From NCBI GenBank assembly GCA_035711845.1, contig DASTBU010000174.1, forward strand, positions 1 to 35,398: a stretch of 35,398 nucleotides of DNA, written 5' to 3'. Under the pieces are notes generated by a model, which saw nothing but the letters and a program-made list of their open reading frames with translations, was not told where the DNA came from and made no database searches. Source of the stretch: DASTBU01 sp035711845. GTDB lineage: Bacteria > Acidobacteriota > Vicinamibacteria > Vicinamibacterales > 2-12-FULL-66-21. This document shows, piece by piece, positions 15,166-23,375 of the stretch. How positions within the stretch are numbered: position 1 is the first letter of the stretch; every line of letters starts with the position of its first letter. Position numbers and translations under genes: made by a program.

Positions 15166-16965
15166 ATGGACCGTCGACGGTTCGTTCGTACCGGCCGGGC
15201 GCTGCTGATCCTGTCGCTCGCGGCGGCGATGTGGGCCGTGGCGGTGGCGCTGACCGGAGGGTTCGTTCTCGAGGCGGAGGCACTTCGCGTGTCATCGCAC
15301 AGCCCGTGGCCGGCGGCCGCCATCGCGCTCGGCTCCGGCCTTGCCGGGTTTCTCCTGACATCGCGTGACGAGCGAGGTCGCGCCTTCACCACGATCAGGG
15401 GCGCGGCTGGCCCTGGCGGCGCCGCTCACGGCCGCAGCGCTGGGCGTCGCCGTCGTTTTCATCGCGCTGTGGACGGGCTCCTTCGTGGCGAGCGGCTCCG
15501 ACATCCACGGATATGTGAGCCAGGCGCATCTCTGGGCAGCCGGCCGGCTGCACGTCGATCAGCCGCTGCTCCGAGAGCTGCGCTGGCCCCAACGACCAGT
15601 GGGCGGTTGCGCCGCTCGGTTACCGTCCGGCCACCGCCGGAGACTCGAGCGTCCCCGTCTACCCACCAGGACTTCCGCTGGTGATGGCGCTCTTCGAACG
15701 ATTGGCCGGTCGCGCCGCGGTGTTCTGTGTCGTTCCGCTCCTGAGCGGCGTGGCCGTGTGAGCGGCCTATCTCATGGGAGCGCGGCTGGCCGCACCGGTT
15801 GTGGGCCTCGGCTCGGCGTGCCTGATGGCCACCAGCCCCACGTTCCTCCGCCAGTCGCTCGTCCCCATGAGCGACGTGCCAGCGACGGCCTGGTGGGCTC
15901 TTTCACTCGCGCTGCTGGCCTGGCATCGAGGCGGCACGGCGCTGGCGGCTGGCGTGGCGGCGGGGCTCGCCGTGATCACACGGCCGAACCTGGTGCCGCT
16001 CGCGCTCGTGCCTGCGCTCGTCCTTGCCGTGACCGCCGCGCGGGAAAGGAACCTCGCGGGGCCGGGGTCTCGACGGCTGATGCTCTTCGGCGCCGGCGCG
16101 GCTCCCGCGATCGTCGCCCTCGGCCTGATCAACGCGCGGCTGTACGGATCTCCCTTCATCACCGGGTACGGCAGCCTGCGGGACTTTTATTCCTGGAGCT
16201 ACCTTGTCCCGAACCTCGCGCGGTATCCCTTGTGGATCCTGCAGGACACGCCCATCGTCCTGCTCGCTGCTGCGGCTCCGTTCACGGTCAGCAGATGGCG
16301 GCAGCGCGGTTCGATCGGGCCACCCCGCCGTTGCGATCAGCTGGCTGGGTTTCTGCCTGGCCGTGCTGCTCTCCTATCTGTTCTATCGGCCGTTCGAGGA
16401 CTCTAGATCCCTGAGGTTCCTCCTGCCAGCCTTTCCACCGTTGTTCGTGCTGACGGTCGCAGCGCTGGCCGGCCTGCTGCGGCCTCTCGGTCGCGCGGCG
16501 CCGGTCCTCGTCATGATCATTGTCAGTGCCGTGTCTCTGGGCCGCGCGCACTCCGCCATGGAGCGCAGGATTTTCGAACGAGCAGGCAGCGAGCAGCATT
16601 ACGTGGACATCGGGCGTTACGTTGCCAGCCGGCTACCGGAGCGGGCGGTGTTCATCTCCATGCAGCACAGCGGAAGCCTCCGATACTATTCCGGACGCCT
16701 CACGCTTCGCTACGATTGGATCCTTCGCCAACGGCTGGAGTGGTTGGTGACCGAGCTTCGACGGCTCAGATACCATCCTTACATCCTGCTGGAGGAGTGG
16801 GAAGTGCCCAGGTTCCGGGCAAAGTTCCGGGACTCCACTCCGCTGGGCGCCCTCGACTGGCCTCCCCGGGCGGTGCATCGCCGGAGCGGTTCGAGCATCT
16901 ACGATCCGGCCGACCAGCAGGCCGCGCGGGAGGGCCGATCGATCCCGACGGATGTCATCCGATGA
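15166..16965 (+). pseudogene. Decayed PMT/ArnT-like (GT39 type) membrane glycosyltransferase
   Basis: The parts of one polytopic glycosyltransferase are spread over frames 1, 2, 3 and 1. Frame 1 from ATG 15166: MDRRRFVRTGRALLILSLAA…GSGLAGFLLTSRDERG. Frame 2 from about 15400: ARLALAAPLTAAALGVAVVF, SGSDIHGYVSQAHLWAAGRL. Frame 3 from about 15588: NDQWAVAPLGYRPATAGDSS, VYPPGLPLVMALFERLAG, then an in-frame TGA at 15759-15761 where relatives would have Trp, then AAYLMGARLAAP, MSDVPATAWWALSLALLAWH, TRPNLVPLALVPALVL. Frame 1 again from about 16320: HPAVAISWLGFCLAVLL, PFEDSRSLRFLLPAFPPLF, MQHSGSLRYYSGRLTLRYDW, HPYILLEEWEVPRFRAKF. Each frame change is +1 and two fall in four-base runs (GGGG 15398-15401, CCCC 15587-15590). 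With a nonsense codon as well, gene decay is more likely than sequencing error. The intact ancestor would have transferred sugar from a polyprenyl donor in the inner membrane. Confidence 0.82.
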
Positions 16966-16985
16966 ACGCGCCCCTCGCGCTGTGC

Positions 16986-17014
16986 TTGCCCCGACCGTAC
17001 GAGCACGTTACACT
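16986..17014 (+). promoter_or_regulatory. Sigma70-type promoter of the SRP RNA
   Basis: TTGCCC (16986-16991), 17-nt spacer, TACACT (17009-17014). Predicted start near 17021. The same hexamer pair stands in front of tRNA-Asn at 35260-35289. Confidence 0.65.
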
Positions 17015-17020
17015 CAACAG

Positions 17021-17172
17021 ATGCCGCGGGCCGGCCGCGGCCAAGATGGCGGGCCGCACCGCGGCCCGGAACCTGTGCAATCTCAGCCTGCGAACCGCGT
17101 CAGGGCCGGAAGGCAGCAGCGCTAAGCAGATACTGACATGTGCCGCAGGCCACTCCGGGCTGCGGTGGGACC
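17021..17172 (+). ncRNA. ffs: Signal recognition particle RNA (4.5S/SRP RNA)
   Basis: Domain IV is clear: GTCAGGGCCGGAAGGCAGCA (17099-17118) with the GGAA tetraloop, followed by GCGCTAAGC, closed by GTCAG…CTGAC and by CCTGCG…CGCAGG. The distal stem pairs CACCGCGGCCCGGA (17057-17070) with TCCGGGCTGCGGTG (17154-17167). A GC-rich 5' part (17021-17052) may form an Alu-like domain, so this could be a long SRP RNA; exact ends are uncertain. The RNA binds Ffh for co-translational targeting. Its place directly before dnaX-ybaB-recR is a conserved bacterial arrangement. Confidence 0.87.
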
Positions 17173-17177
17173 CGCTC

Positions 17178-17305
17178 GAATGCTGAATTGTGAATGCTGA
17201 ATTCTGAATGTTGAAGACTGAATAGAGAGTTCAAGGTTCAGCAGTCATCAGTTCATTCAGCAGTCATCAGTTCATTCAGCATTCAGCATTCAGCATTCAG
17301 CATTC
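17178..17305. repeat. GAATGCT / AGCATTC inverted short-period repeat before dnaX
   Basis: Arms 17178-17210 and 17273-17305 are complementary at 30 of 33 positions, built from 7-nt units GAATGCT (CAGCATT). Between them the unit CAGCAGTCATCAGTTCATT occurs twice. The right arm ends 5 nt before the dnaX GTG start, where no Shine-Dalgarno sequence is visible. Confidence 0.88.
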
Positions 17306-17310
17306 CATCC

Positions 17311-19065
17311 GTGTCCACCTATCAGGTTCTTGCCCGCAAGTGGCGCCCGCAACGGTTCGATGACGTCATCGGCCAGCGGGGGGTTACGCAGACGCTCCGC
17401 AACGCGATTGCCGCGAACCGCATCGCGCAGTCGTTCGTTTTTGCGGGCCCGCGCGGCGTGGGGAAGACCACGACGGCGCGCATCCTCGCGCGCTGCCTGA
17501 ACTGCGAGCGGGGGCCGACGGCGGACCCTTGCGGCCGGTGCGACGCTTGCGTCGAAATCGCCCAGGGCCGCGACATGGACGTTCTCGAGATCGACGCCGC
17601 CACCAACACGCAGGTGGACAAGGTCCGCGAGGTCATCATCGCCGGCCTCGGCATGGCGCCCGTGCGCGACAGGTACAAGATCTTCATCATCGACGAGGTG
17701 CACCGCCTCTCGCAGCAGGCCTTCGACGCGCTCCTCAAGTCCGTCGAGGAGCCTCCTCCACATGTTGTCTTCATGATGGCGACGACCGAATTGGAGAAGG
17801 TACCGCCTACGATCCAGTCGCGCTCCCAGGTGTTCGAGCTGAAGGCCATCGGGCTCAAGCAGATTGCCGACCAGCTCCGGATGATAGCCGACGCCGAGAC
17901 GATCGACGTCGACAGTGCGGCGTTGATGCTCATCGCGCGTGCGGGCGACGGGAGCATGCGCGACGCCCAGAGCGCCTTCGATCAGGTCATTGCCTTTTCC
18001 GGCAACACGATCACGGTGGACGATGTGACGGCGGTGCTGGGGCTGGTGCGGCGCGATCTGCTGCTGGAGATCGCCGATGCCGTCGCGCGGGAGGACGGCG
18101 TGGCGGCGTTCGAGCTGGCGGGCCGTGCCGTCGAGTCGGGCTACGACCTGCGGCTCGTCATCCGCGAGCTGTCGAGGCTGACGCGCGATCTGCTCGTCAT
18201 CGGCGTCGACCCCTCGCGCCTGACGGATCCGGAGATTGCCGCGGAATCCGAGCGCGAGAAGCTTCAGGCGCTCGCGGCGAAGTTTTCCGCCGAAGATCTG
18301 ATGCGTGCGTTCGACGTCCTGACCAAGGCGGAGGCCGACATCAAGGCATCCATGCAGCCTCGTTACCACCTCGAGATGGCGTTGCTGCGCTGGATCCACC
18401 TCAGACGGCTGGTTCCGCTCACGGATCTGATTCAGGGTCTCGAACGAGGCGGCCAGCCGACGCCGGCGCGTTCAGCGGCCGCAACCGCCGCGCCCGGGCG
18501 CTCGACCCCGGCACCGGCCGCGCTCAAGACCGTGGCGCCGTCCGCGTCCACCGTTCGCGCCGTCGAAGCACGCCGCGAGCCCTCGCGCGCCGCGCCGCCG
18601 CTGCCGGCCGCCGCACCCGCGCAACCGTCCGCATCGGCGCAAACCCTGTCCGGACCGGAATTGCAGCAGGCGTTTCTGGCCGAAGTGCAGAAGTCGAGGA
18701 AGTTCTTCTACGGCACTGTGATACTCCAGGCCCAGAGCCTGCAGTTCGAGCCCGATCGCGTGGTCCTGGCGTTCGCCCCCAAGGATCGGGCGCTGCGCCA
18801 GCAACTCGAGCAGACGCGCACGTATCTCGAGGACCTCGCCACACGATTGAGCGGGGCGAAGATGGCGGTCGTCGCCATCGAGGCCGACGGTCCGGCTCCG
18901 CCTCCGCACGCCGCCCGATCGCCGCGCGGACACGACGCATCCGCCACCCCCGACACCGGACCCGATCGCCAGGCCGCCCTCAAGCAGCAGGCGCTCGCCG
19001 ACTCGGGCGTACAGGCGATGCTCGACGTGTTCGCGGCCGAGATCAAAGAAGTGGAAGAGCGATAG
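17311..19065 (+). CDS. dnaX: DNA polymerase III subunit gamma/tau
   Basis: 584 aa, AAA+ clamp-loader subunit of the replicative polymerase. Opening YQVLARKWRPQRFDDVIGQ is diagnostic. Walker A GPRGVGKTT at residues 46-54, zinc ligands C65, C74, C77, C80, Walker B IFIIDEVH, sensor 1 region MMATTELEKVPPTIQSRSQVF. A clamp-loader oligomerisation domain follows (about 210-380), then a Pro/Ala-rich linker (about 395-450) and a tau-like C-terminal domain (ELQQAFLAEVQKSRKFFYGT…). Start is GTG 17311, fixed by homology because the bases before it are a repeat rather than a ribosome-binding site. No A-rich slippery site is present, so E. coli-type programmed frameshifting to gamma is not indicated. Expected to be co-transcribed with ybaB and recR. 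Confidence 0.97.
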   Translation: MSTYQVLARKWRPQRFDDVIGQRGVTQTLRNAIAANRIAQSFVFAGPRGVGKTTTARILARCLNCERGPTADPCGRCDACVEIAQGRDMDVLEIDAATNTQVDKVREVIIAGLGMAPVRDRYKIFIIDEVHRLSQQAFDALLKSVEEPPPHVVFMMATTELEKVPPTIQSRSQVFELKAIGLKQIADQLRMIADAETIDVDSAALMLIARAGDGSMRDAQSAFDQVIAFSGNTITVDDVTAVLGLVRRDLLLEIADAVAREDGVAAFELAGRAVESGYDLRLVIRELSRLTRDLLVIGVDPSRLTDPEIAAESEREKLQALAAKFSAEDLMRAFDVLTKAEADIKASMQPRYHLEMALLRWIHLRRLVPLTDLIQGLERGGQPTPARSAAATAAPGRSTPAPAALKTVAPSASTVRAVEARREPSRAAPPLPAAAPAQPSASAQTLSGPELQQAFLAEVQKSRKFFYGTVILQAQSLQFEPDRVVLAFAPKDRALRQQLEQTRTYLEDLATRLSGAKMAVVAIEADGPAPPPHAARSPRGHDASATPDTGPDRQAALKQQALADSGVQAMLDVFAAEIKEVEER

Positions 19066-19082
19066 GTCACGCAGGCCGTGGT

Positions 19083-19180
19083 CCGTGGGCCGTCGCTCGT
19101 AGCCCGGGGCCAGGTGCCAGGTGCCAGGTGCTGGCACGAACGACGGACCACGAACGACGGACCACGAACGACGGACTACG
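19083..19180. repeat. Tandem repeats CCAGGTG x3 and CACGAACGACGGAC x3
   Basis: Between dnaX and ybaB. CCAGGTG occurs three times in tandem (19110-19130), then CACGAACGACGGAC three times perfectly (19135-19176). The upstream GGCCGTCGCTCGT (about 19089-19100) is nearly complementary to the second unit, giving a hairpin. It could attenuate read-through from dnaX into ybaB-recR. Confidence 0.85.
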
Positions 19181-19198
19181 GCCCAGCACAGGACTCAC

Positions 19199-19498
19199 AT
19201 GAATATCCAGCAGATGATGAAGCAGGCCCAGCAGATGCAAGAACGTATGCAGAAGCAGATGGCCGAACTGCGGGTCGAGGCGACGGCGGGCGGCGGGATG
19301 GTCACCGTCGTCCTCAACGGCGCCAAGCAGATTCAGTCCCTCAGGATCGATCCCGAGGCGGTCTCGAAAGACGATGTCGAGATGCTGCAGGACCTGATCG
19401 TCGCGGCGATCAACGACGCCCATCGAAAGGCAGACGAGGCGATGTCGCAGCAGATGAGCGGCCTGATGGGCGGCCTCAAGATCCCCGGCCTGTTCTGA
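19199..19498 (+). CDS. ybaB: Nucleoid-associated protein YbaB/EbfC
   Basis: 99 aa, standard length. Small dimeric DNA-binding protein encoded between dnaX and recR in most bacteria. Seen: N-terminal helix rich in Gln/Met (MNIQQMMKQAQQMQERMQKQ), core ELRVEATAGGGMVTVVLNG, SLRIDPEAV, LQDLIVAAINDAHRKA and a Met/Gly-rich tail. The open frame extends to 19121 but that part is repeat DNA; ATG 19199 has AGGA upstream and begins the conserved sequence. It ends 8 nt before recR. Confidence 0.95.
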   Translation: MNIQQMMKQAQQMQERMQKQMAELRVEATAGGGMVTVVLNGAKQIQSLRIDPEAVSKDDVEMLQDLIVAAINDAHRKADEAMSQQMSGLMGGLKIPGLF

Positions 19499-19506
19499 CT
19501 CGTGTG

Positions 19507-20103
19507 ATGTCGCGGCCCGATCCGCTCACCAGGCTCATCGAGCAGCTTCAGCGGCTGCCGGGCATTGGCGCCAAGAGCGCGCAGCGCCTCGCGTTCCACA
19601 TCCTGAAGACCCCGCGGGAAGACGTGGACCGCCTGGCCGATGCCATGCGGGAGGTGAAGGAGCGCGTCGTCTACTGCTCCCTCTGCAACAACATTACCGA
19701 CACGGATCCCTGCTTCTTCTGCACCAGCCCGGGGCGCGACTCGCGGACGATCTGCGTGGTTGAAGAGCCGGAGAACGTGACAGCCGTCGAAAAGACGCGC
19801 GACTTCAAGGGGCTGTATCACGTCCTCATGGGCGCGCTCTCGCCGCTGCACGGCGTGGGCCCCGACGATCTGAAGATCAAGGGGCTGCTCGGGCGCGTGG
19901 CCGGCGGGGGCGTGGACGAGGTGATTCTCGCCACGAATCCCAACGTCGAAGGCGAGGCCACGGCAATCTATCTCGCGAAGCTCCTCAAGCCGCTTGGCGT
20001 GCGTGTCACGCGCATCGCCATGGGTGTGCCCGTCGGCAGCGATCTCGAGTACGCCGACGAGGTCACGATGCACAAGGCGATGGAAGGAAGGCGGGAGGTA
20101 TAA
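19507..20103 (+). CDS. recR: Recombination mediator RecR
   Basis: 198 aa, full length. Works with RecF/RecO in loading RecA at gaps. N-terminal helix-hairpin-helix (LPGIGAKSAQRLAFHIL), C4 zinc finger C57-C60-C69-C72 (YCSLC…PCFFC), Toprim domain (ICVVEEPENVTAVEKT, YHVLMGALSPLHGVGPDDL, EVILATNPNVEGEATAIYL) and the C-terminal Walker-like RIAMGVPVGSDLEYADEVT. ATG 19507 is the first start giving the conserved N-terminus. Its stop is followed at once by a copy of the CACGTGCGACG repeat (20105-20123) and by the end of a convergent gene. Confidence 0.97.
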   Translation: MSRPDPLTRLIEQLQRLPGIGAKSAQRLAFHILKTPREDVDRLADAMREVKERVVYCSLCNNITDTDPCFFCTSPGRDSRTICVVEEPENVTAVEKTRDFKGLYHVLMGALSPLHGVGPDDLKIKGLLGRVAGGGVDEVILATNPNVEGEATAIYLAKLLKPLGVRVTRIAMGVPVGSDLEYADEVTMHKAMEGRREV

Positions 20104-20104
20104 C

Positions 20105-20134
20105 CACGTGCGACGTGCTACGGGGCCACGTGCG
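20105..20134 (+). repeat. CACGTGCGACG repeat (family locus D)
   Basis: CACGTGCGACGTGCTACGG (20105-20123), nearly identical to a segment of locus A, then a second CACGTGCG. It starts one nucleotide after the recR stop and continues into the last codons of the convergent fusion gene (its C-terminal ARAHVAP), so the element overlaps coding DNA. Confidence 0.7.
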
Positions 20135-22487
20135 CTCTGGCGGCGACCTCCTCCGCACGGTGGCCGAGCAGATCCTTCAGCTTCACCACCAGGCTGATCC
20201 AATACACGTTCGCGCCTATTGCCGCCAGCACGACGATCGCGGGCAGGCCGTAGACGAGCGCGAAGGCCAGGATGCCGTAGGGCATCGCCGCGCGCGTGGC
20301 GACGAACGACACGCGCCAGAGCGCGCGCGACCACCAGGTGGGCTGGGCCTTGAAACGGCCCTTCGCAATCGCGTGCAGCCGTTGCGGCTGGCCCGACGTG
20401 ATCCGATTGCGGAGATAGATCAGAAGACCAAACGAGATCAGCGTGCCGCAGAGCGCCAGCCCTCCGAGCCAGGCGAAGACCTCCCAGCGGGTCTGGCGCA
20501 CGGCCCCGACGGCGATCCCGACGAAGATCGCCAGGTAGTACGTGTAGTCGCCGATCGTTTCGATCCAGCAGCCGACGGCCGATTCCTGGTACTTCAGCCG
20601 CGCGATCTCGCCGTCGCAGCCATCGAGGACGCTGGCCGCCAGCGACAGGGACGCGCCGAGCACGCCGGTCCAGTAATGTCCCAGGCTGAACAGCCACGCC
20701 GAATACAAGCCAATCGCGACCAGCACGACGGACAGCTGGTTCGCCGTGACCGGGGTTCGCATCAGCGCGATGCTGACAGGCAGCGACATGCGCCGGTTGA
20801 AGCGCGCGACCTTCGCATCGGTGTCCTTGTAGCTGCTGCGCCGGATGATCCGTTCGGCTTCCGCAAGCTCCGCCGGCGTGGTGATCCGAACGGCCAGCCG
20901 CGCACGCCGGAACGACACATCTTCACCGGACGGTAAGGCAACAGCTCCCGTGCGTCGTTGCCGCAGCTCGCGCTCCACGGCCGGCAGGTTCGCCGCAAAC
21001 GTCCGGGTCACCCGCAGGACCCCTGTTGCCGGCCAGTCTCCACCGGCCGCCACGTCGAGGCATTCCTGCTCGGACTCCAGCGAGAGCGCATCGGCGAGGA
21101 GGGCTGGTGAGACGACGGTGCCGGGACCGACGACCGTCACGCGCTCGTTCCCGGGCAGCGCTGCCACCGCTCGCTCCCACGAAGTCCGATCGTTGGCGAT
21201 GGTCACGATCGCCCCGATGTCACGGAGGATCGTGCTCGAGTGCTGACGAACAGACGCTTGGCCGATGCTGCCTTCCGGGAGGAAGACGATGAACCGCCGG
21301 TAGCCGGCGCGAGCGGCCGCGCGGATGACTCGTTCGGCGATCGGCAGCGACGCGAGGCGTGTCGAGGGCGGGACCGTGACATCCTCTGCGTGCGGCAGAT
21401 ACAGCAGCGTGCCGTCGCGCCGCCCTCCATCCGCGCCGCCCTTCACGCCCTGCCCGATCTGGCGCCGTGGATAAATCAGCAGGCCGAGCCCAGCCCAGAA
21501 GAGCCCCCGTATCCGTCGCGCGATCGCAAGCGCTGCGCCGCCCGTCGCGCCGACGGCGGCAACGGCCGCCACGCTCGACGCCTCGAGCGCGCCCAGGTTC
21601 GCCGGGATGAATGCCGATGCGAAACTTGCGACGCGGGAGAACGTCTCGACCGCGACCGCGCCGTCCAATCCGATTCCCGCGCCCGCCGCGACGAGGATCA
21701 CCCAGGCCTCGAGCACCATGCAGACGAAACAGGCGAGGGTGGCGATGGATAAGACAAGGAGCCGTTTCGGGTTGTCGCGCACGAGCTCGAGCATGAGCCG
21801 TTCGACCGATCCGACGAATCGCCCGACGCGGCCCGCCGCGAGCGCACTGCCGGCGCGGCGATCGATCGCGCGGACGAGCGACTGCAGGTAGGTCCCCCGC
21901 CCGGTGATCGCGAGGGCGCTGAAGACCGCTACGACCGCGGCCGCGATGGCAAACGCGCGAAACACGCGAAACCAGATCTCGGTCAGCGGCAGCGCCGCCA
22001 TTGCCGCCACCGATGCTGCGCCAACAATGATCGTCGTCCCGACGATGTAGGCGATGCGTTCGAGCGCGACCGCAGCGGTGGCGTGTCGGGCGTCGACGAT
22101 TCCGGCGAGCAGCACGACCTTCAGGGGCTCGCCCGCGATTCCGCGCAGCGTCAGGTAGCTGAACGCCTCCGCCGAGAGGCGGACTCGTGCGAGATGTGCG
22201 AAGGAAACGGATCTCGGCTGCGGGAAGCACCAGGCCCAGGCCCAAGTCCGCACCAGGTGCCAGAGCCCGCTGAACCCGAGAGCGATTGGCAGCGCGACGC
22301 CGAGCGTCCTGATGTTGGCCAGCGCCTCGCCCAGGTTCACGAAGTACAGCGTCGTCAGGAACAGGATCACACCCGCCGCGAGCGCGAGCCCGCGAAGCAC
22401 GCCTGCCGCACGAAAGTGACGGGAGTGGGTATCGCCGCCTTGTTGCGACGATCCCGCCGGCGATTCCTCGATGTCTGGATGACTCAT
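20118..22487 (-). CDS. Flippase-like / nucleotidyltransferase-like / CDP-alcohol phosphatidyltransferase fusion
   Basis: 789 aa, three parts. Residues about 25-345: polytopic domain of the lysylphosphatidylglycerol-synthase TM / AglD flippase-like family (LAGIVDARHATAAVALERIAY, ASAFIPANLGALEASSVAAVAAVG). About 350-560: soluble region resembling a degraded nucleotidyltransferase (LPIAERVIRAAARAGYRRFIVFL…VVGPGTVV), lacking the GxGxR loop. About 570-780: CDP-alcohol phosphatidyltransferase with DGCDGEIAR (residues 622-630), G639, then E643 where the family usually has Asp, and D647. The segment YKDTDAKVARFNRRMSLP and PVTANQLS resembles DIPP synthase and PI-phosphate synthase. Start is the ATG at 22487, overlapping the upstream nucleotidyltransferase stop as ATGA. 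Likely role: use of an activated headgroup made by that partner to form a phosphodiester lipid or soluble phosphodiester, with a translocation module; product unknown. Confidence 0.85.
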   Translation of the reverse strand: MSHPDIEESPAGSSQQGGDTHSRHFRAAGVLRGLALAAGVILFLTTLYFVNLGEALANIRTLGVALPIALGFSGLWHLVRTWAWAWCFPQPRSVSFAHLARVRLSAEAFSYLTLRGIAGEPLKVVLLAGIVDARHATAAVALERIAYIVGTTIIVGAASVAAMAALPLTEIWFRVFRAFAIAAAVVAVFSALAITGRGTYLQSLVRAIDRRAGSALAAGRVGRFVGSVERLMLELVRDNPKRLLVLSIATLACFVCMVLEAWVILVAAGAGIGLDGAVAVETFSRVASFASAFIPANLGALEASSVAAVAAVGATGGAALAIARRIRGLFWAGLGLLIYPRRQIGQGVKGGADGGRRDGTLLYLPHAEDVTVPPSTRLASLPIAERVIRAAARAGYRRFIVFLPEGSIGQASVRQHSSTILRDIGAIVTIANDRTSWERAVAALPGNERVTVVGPGTVVSPALLADALSLESEQECLDVAAGGDWPATGVLRVTRTFAANLPAVERELRQRRTGAVALPSGEDVSFRRARLAVRITTPAELAEAERIIRRSSYKDTDAKVARFNRRMSLPVSIALMRTPVTANQLSVVLVAIGLYSAWLFSLGHYWTGVLGASLSLAASVLDGCDGEIARLKYQESAVGCWIETIGDYTYYLAIFVGIAVGAVRQTRWEVFAWLGGLALCGTLISFGLLIYLRNRITSGQPQRLHAIAKGRFKAQPTWWSRALWRVSFVATRAAMPYGILAFALVYGLPAIVVLAAIGANVYWISLVVKLKDLLGHRAEEVAARAHVAP

Positions 22488-23209
22488 ACGCGTTCGGGCA
22501 GGGCGACCAGGCTGGTCTCGGCCTTTTCGAGATCGGCGAGCGTGTCGATGTCGTACCAGTCGGCGTCCCCGATGTCGACGCCGCGGACCAGCCGCCGCAC
22601 ACCGAGCTGCCGGATCCCTCCGCTCAACGTCGTATCGCCCAGGGACCGGGAGCGATCGAGCGCCTGGAACAGCGATGGAGAGCACACGAACATGCCGGTG
22701 TCCAGCGCATCGAACTCTCGAAGGTGCTTGCCAATCGCGACAACGCGCGATCCGTCGAGGCGGACCTTCGTCGCTTCCTCGACGATCTCGGGGGTCGTCG
22801 TCCTGAAATCGATCCCCAGCACGCACTCGCCCGGCTCGAGCGGCGCCTGCAACAGGCGCGAGAGTGCGCCTGCTTCGAAAACGTGATCTCCCATCAGCAG
22901 CGCGAAGTGGCCGCGAGTGAAACGATCGCGGGCCGCAAGGACGGAGACGCCGTTCTCGAGACGCCAGTCGGGGTTGTAGGTGAACTGAATCGACGTTGCT
23001 CGAGGGGCGTGCTGCTCGATGACGGCGCGGAGCGCTTCGGCGCGGTAGCCGAGCACGATCTCGAAGCTGGAGATGCCCGCCTCTCTGGCCGTATGAATCG
23101 TTCGCAGGATCAGAGGCTGCCCCAGGAGGGGTTGAAGAAGCTTTGACTCGGACGAGCCATTCACGAAGCGATCGCCGTTGCCGGCGGCCAGCACCAGGGC
23201 CTGACGCAC
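22484..23209 (-). CDS. Sugar/inositol-phosphate nucleotidyltransferase (IPCT-like)
   Basis: 241 aa, NTP-transferase fold. Opening RQALVLAAGNGDRF is the nucleotide-binding loop, then SKLLQPLLGQPLILRTI with the conserved Lys, LLMGDHVFEAGAL as the metal-binding Asp strand, DTGMFVCSPSLFQAL, and DADWYDIDTLADLEKAE at the end. It resembles CTP:inositol-1-phosphate cytidylyltransferase and related enzymes that feed CDP-alcohol phosphatidyltransferases. The start is GTG 23209, preceded by GAGGAG at 5 nt; the frame continuing to 23263 lacks such a site. Coupled by ATGA to the fusion gene. CTP and inositol phosphate as substrates are inference from that pairing. Confidence 0.87.
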   Translation of the reverse strand: MRQALVLAAGNGDRFVNGSSESKLLQPLLGQPLILRTIHTAREAGISSFEIVLGYRAEALRAVIEQHAPRATSIQFTYNPDWRLENGVSVLAARDRFTRGHFALLMGDHVFEAGALSRLLQAPLEPGECVLGIDFRTTTPEIVEEATKVRLDGSRVVAIGKHLREFDALDTGMFVCSPSLFQALDRSRSLGDTTLSGGIRQLGVRRLVRGVDIGDADWYDIDTLADLEKAETSLVALPERV

Positions 23210-23276
23210 GATATCTCCTCTGACCTTCTCGCCCCAATCGCTGTCGCGTGAGCGGCAATTCATCCCGGCGTCGCGC

Positions 23277-23375
23277 TCACCCTCGCAGCACGAACGGCCG
23301 GGCTTGATCTCTCCGACGCAGGAAAGCCGACCTACGATCCCGGAACCAGTGCCTTGCCACGATTCGTTGAACCAT
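23277..23375 (-). CDS. Possible Arg-rich leader peptide ORF
   Basis: 32 codons, ATG at 23375, with a perfect AGGAGG four nucleotides upstream. The product (MVQRIVARHWFRDRR…) is strongly basic and has no recognised relative. It ends 67 nt upstream of the nucleotidyltransferase start, on the same strand, so a leader-peptide role is conceivable. The evidence is only the ribosome-binding site; it may be chance. Confidence 0.25.
   Translation of the reverse strand: MVQRIVARHWFRDRRSAFLRRRDQARPFVLRG

Noticed and set aside
17311..19065. Programmed frameshift in dnaX producing gamma
   Set aside because: No A-rich slippery heptamer with a downstream hairpin is visible.
19135..19176. CRISPR-like tandem 14-mers before ybaB
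   Set aside because: Copies are directly adjacent with no spacers.
17529..19202. 557-codon plus-strand frame overlapping dnaX
   Set aside because: Out-of-frame shadow of dnaX with Arg/Gly-rich composition.
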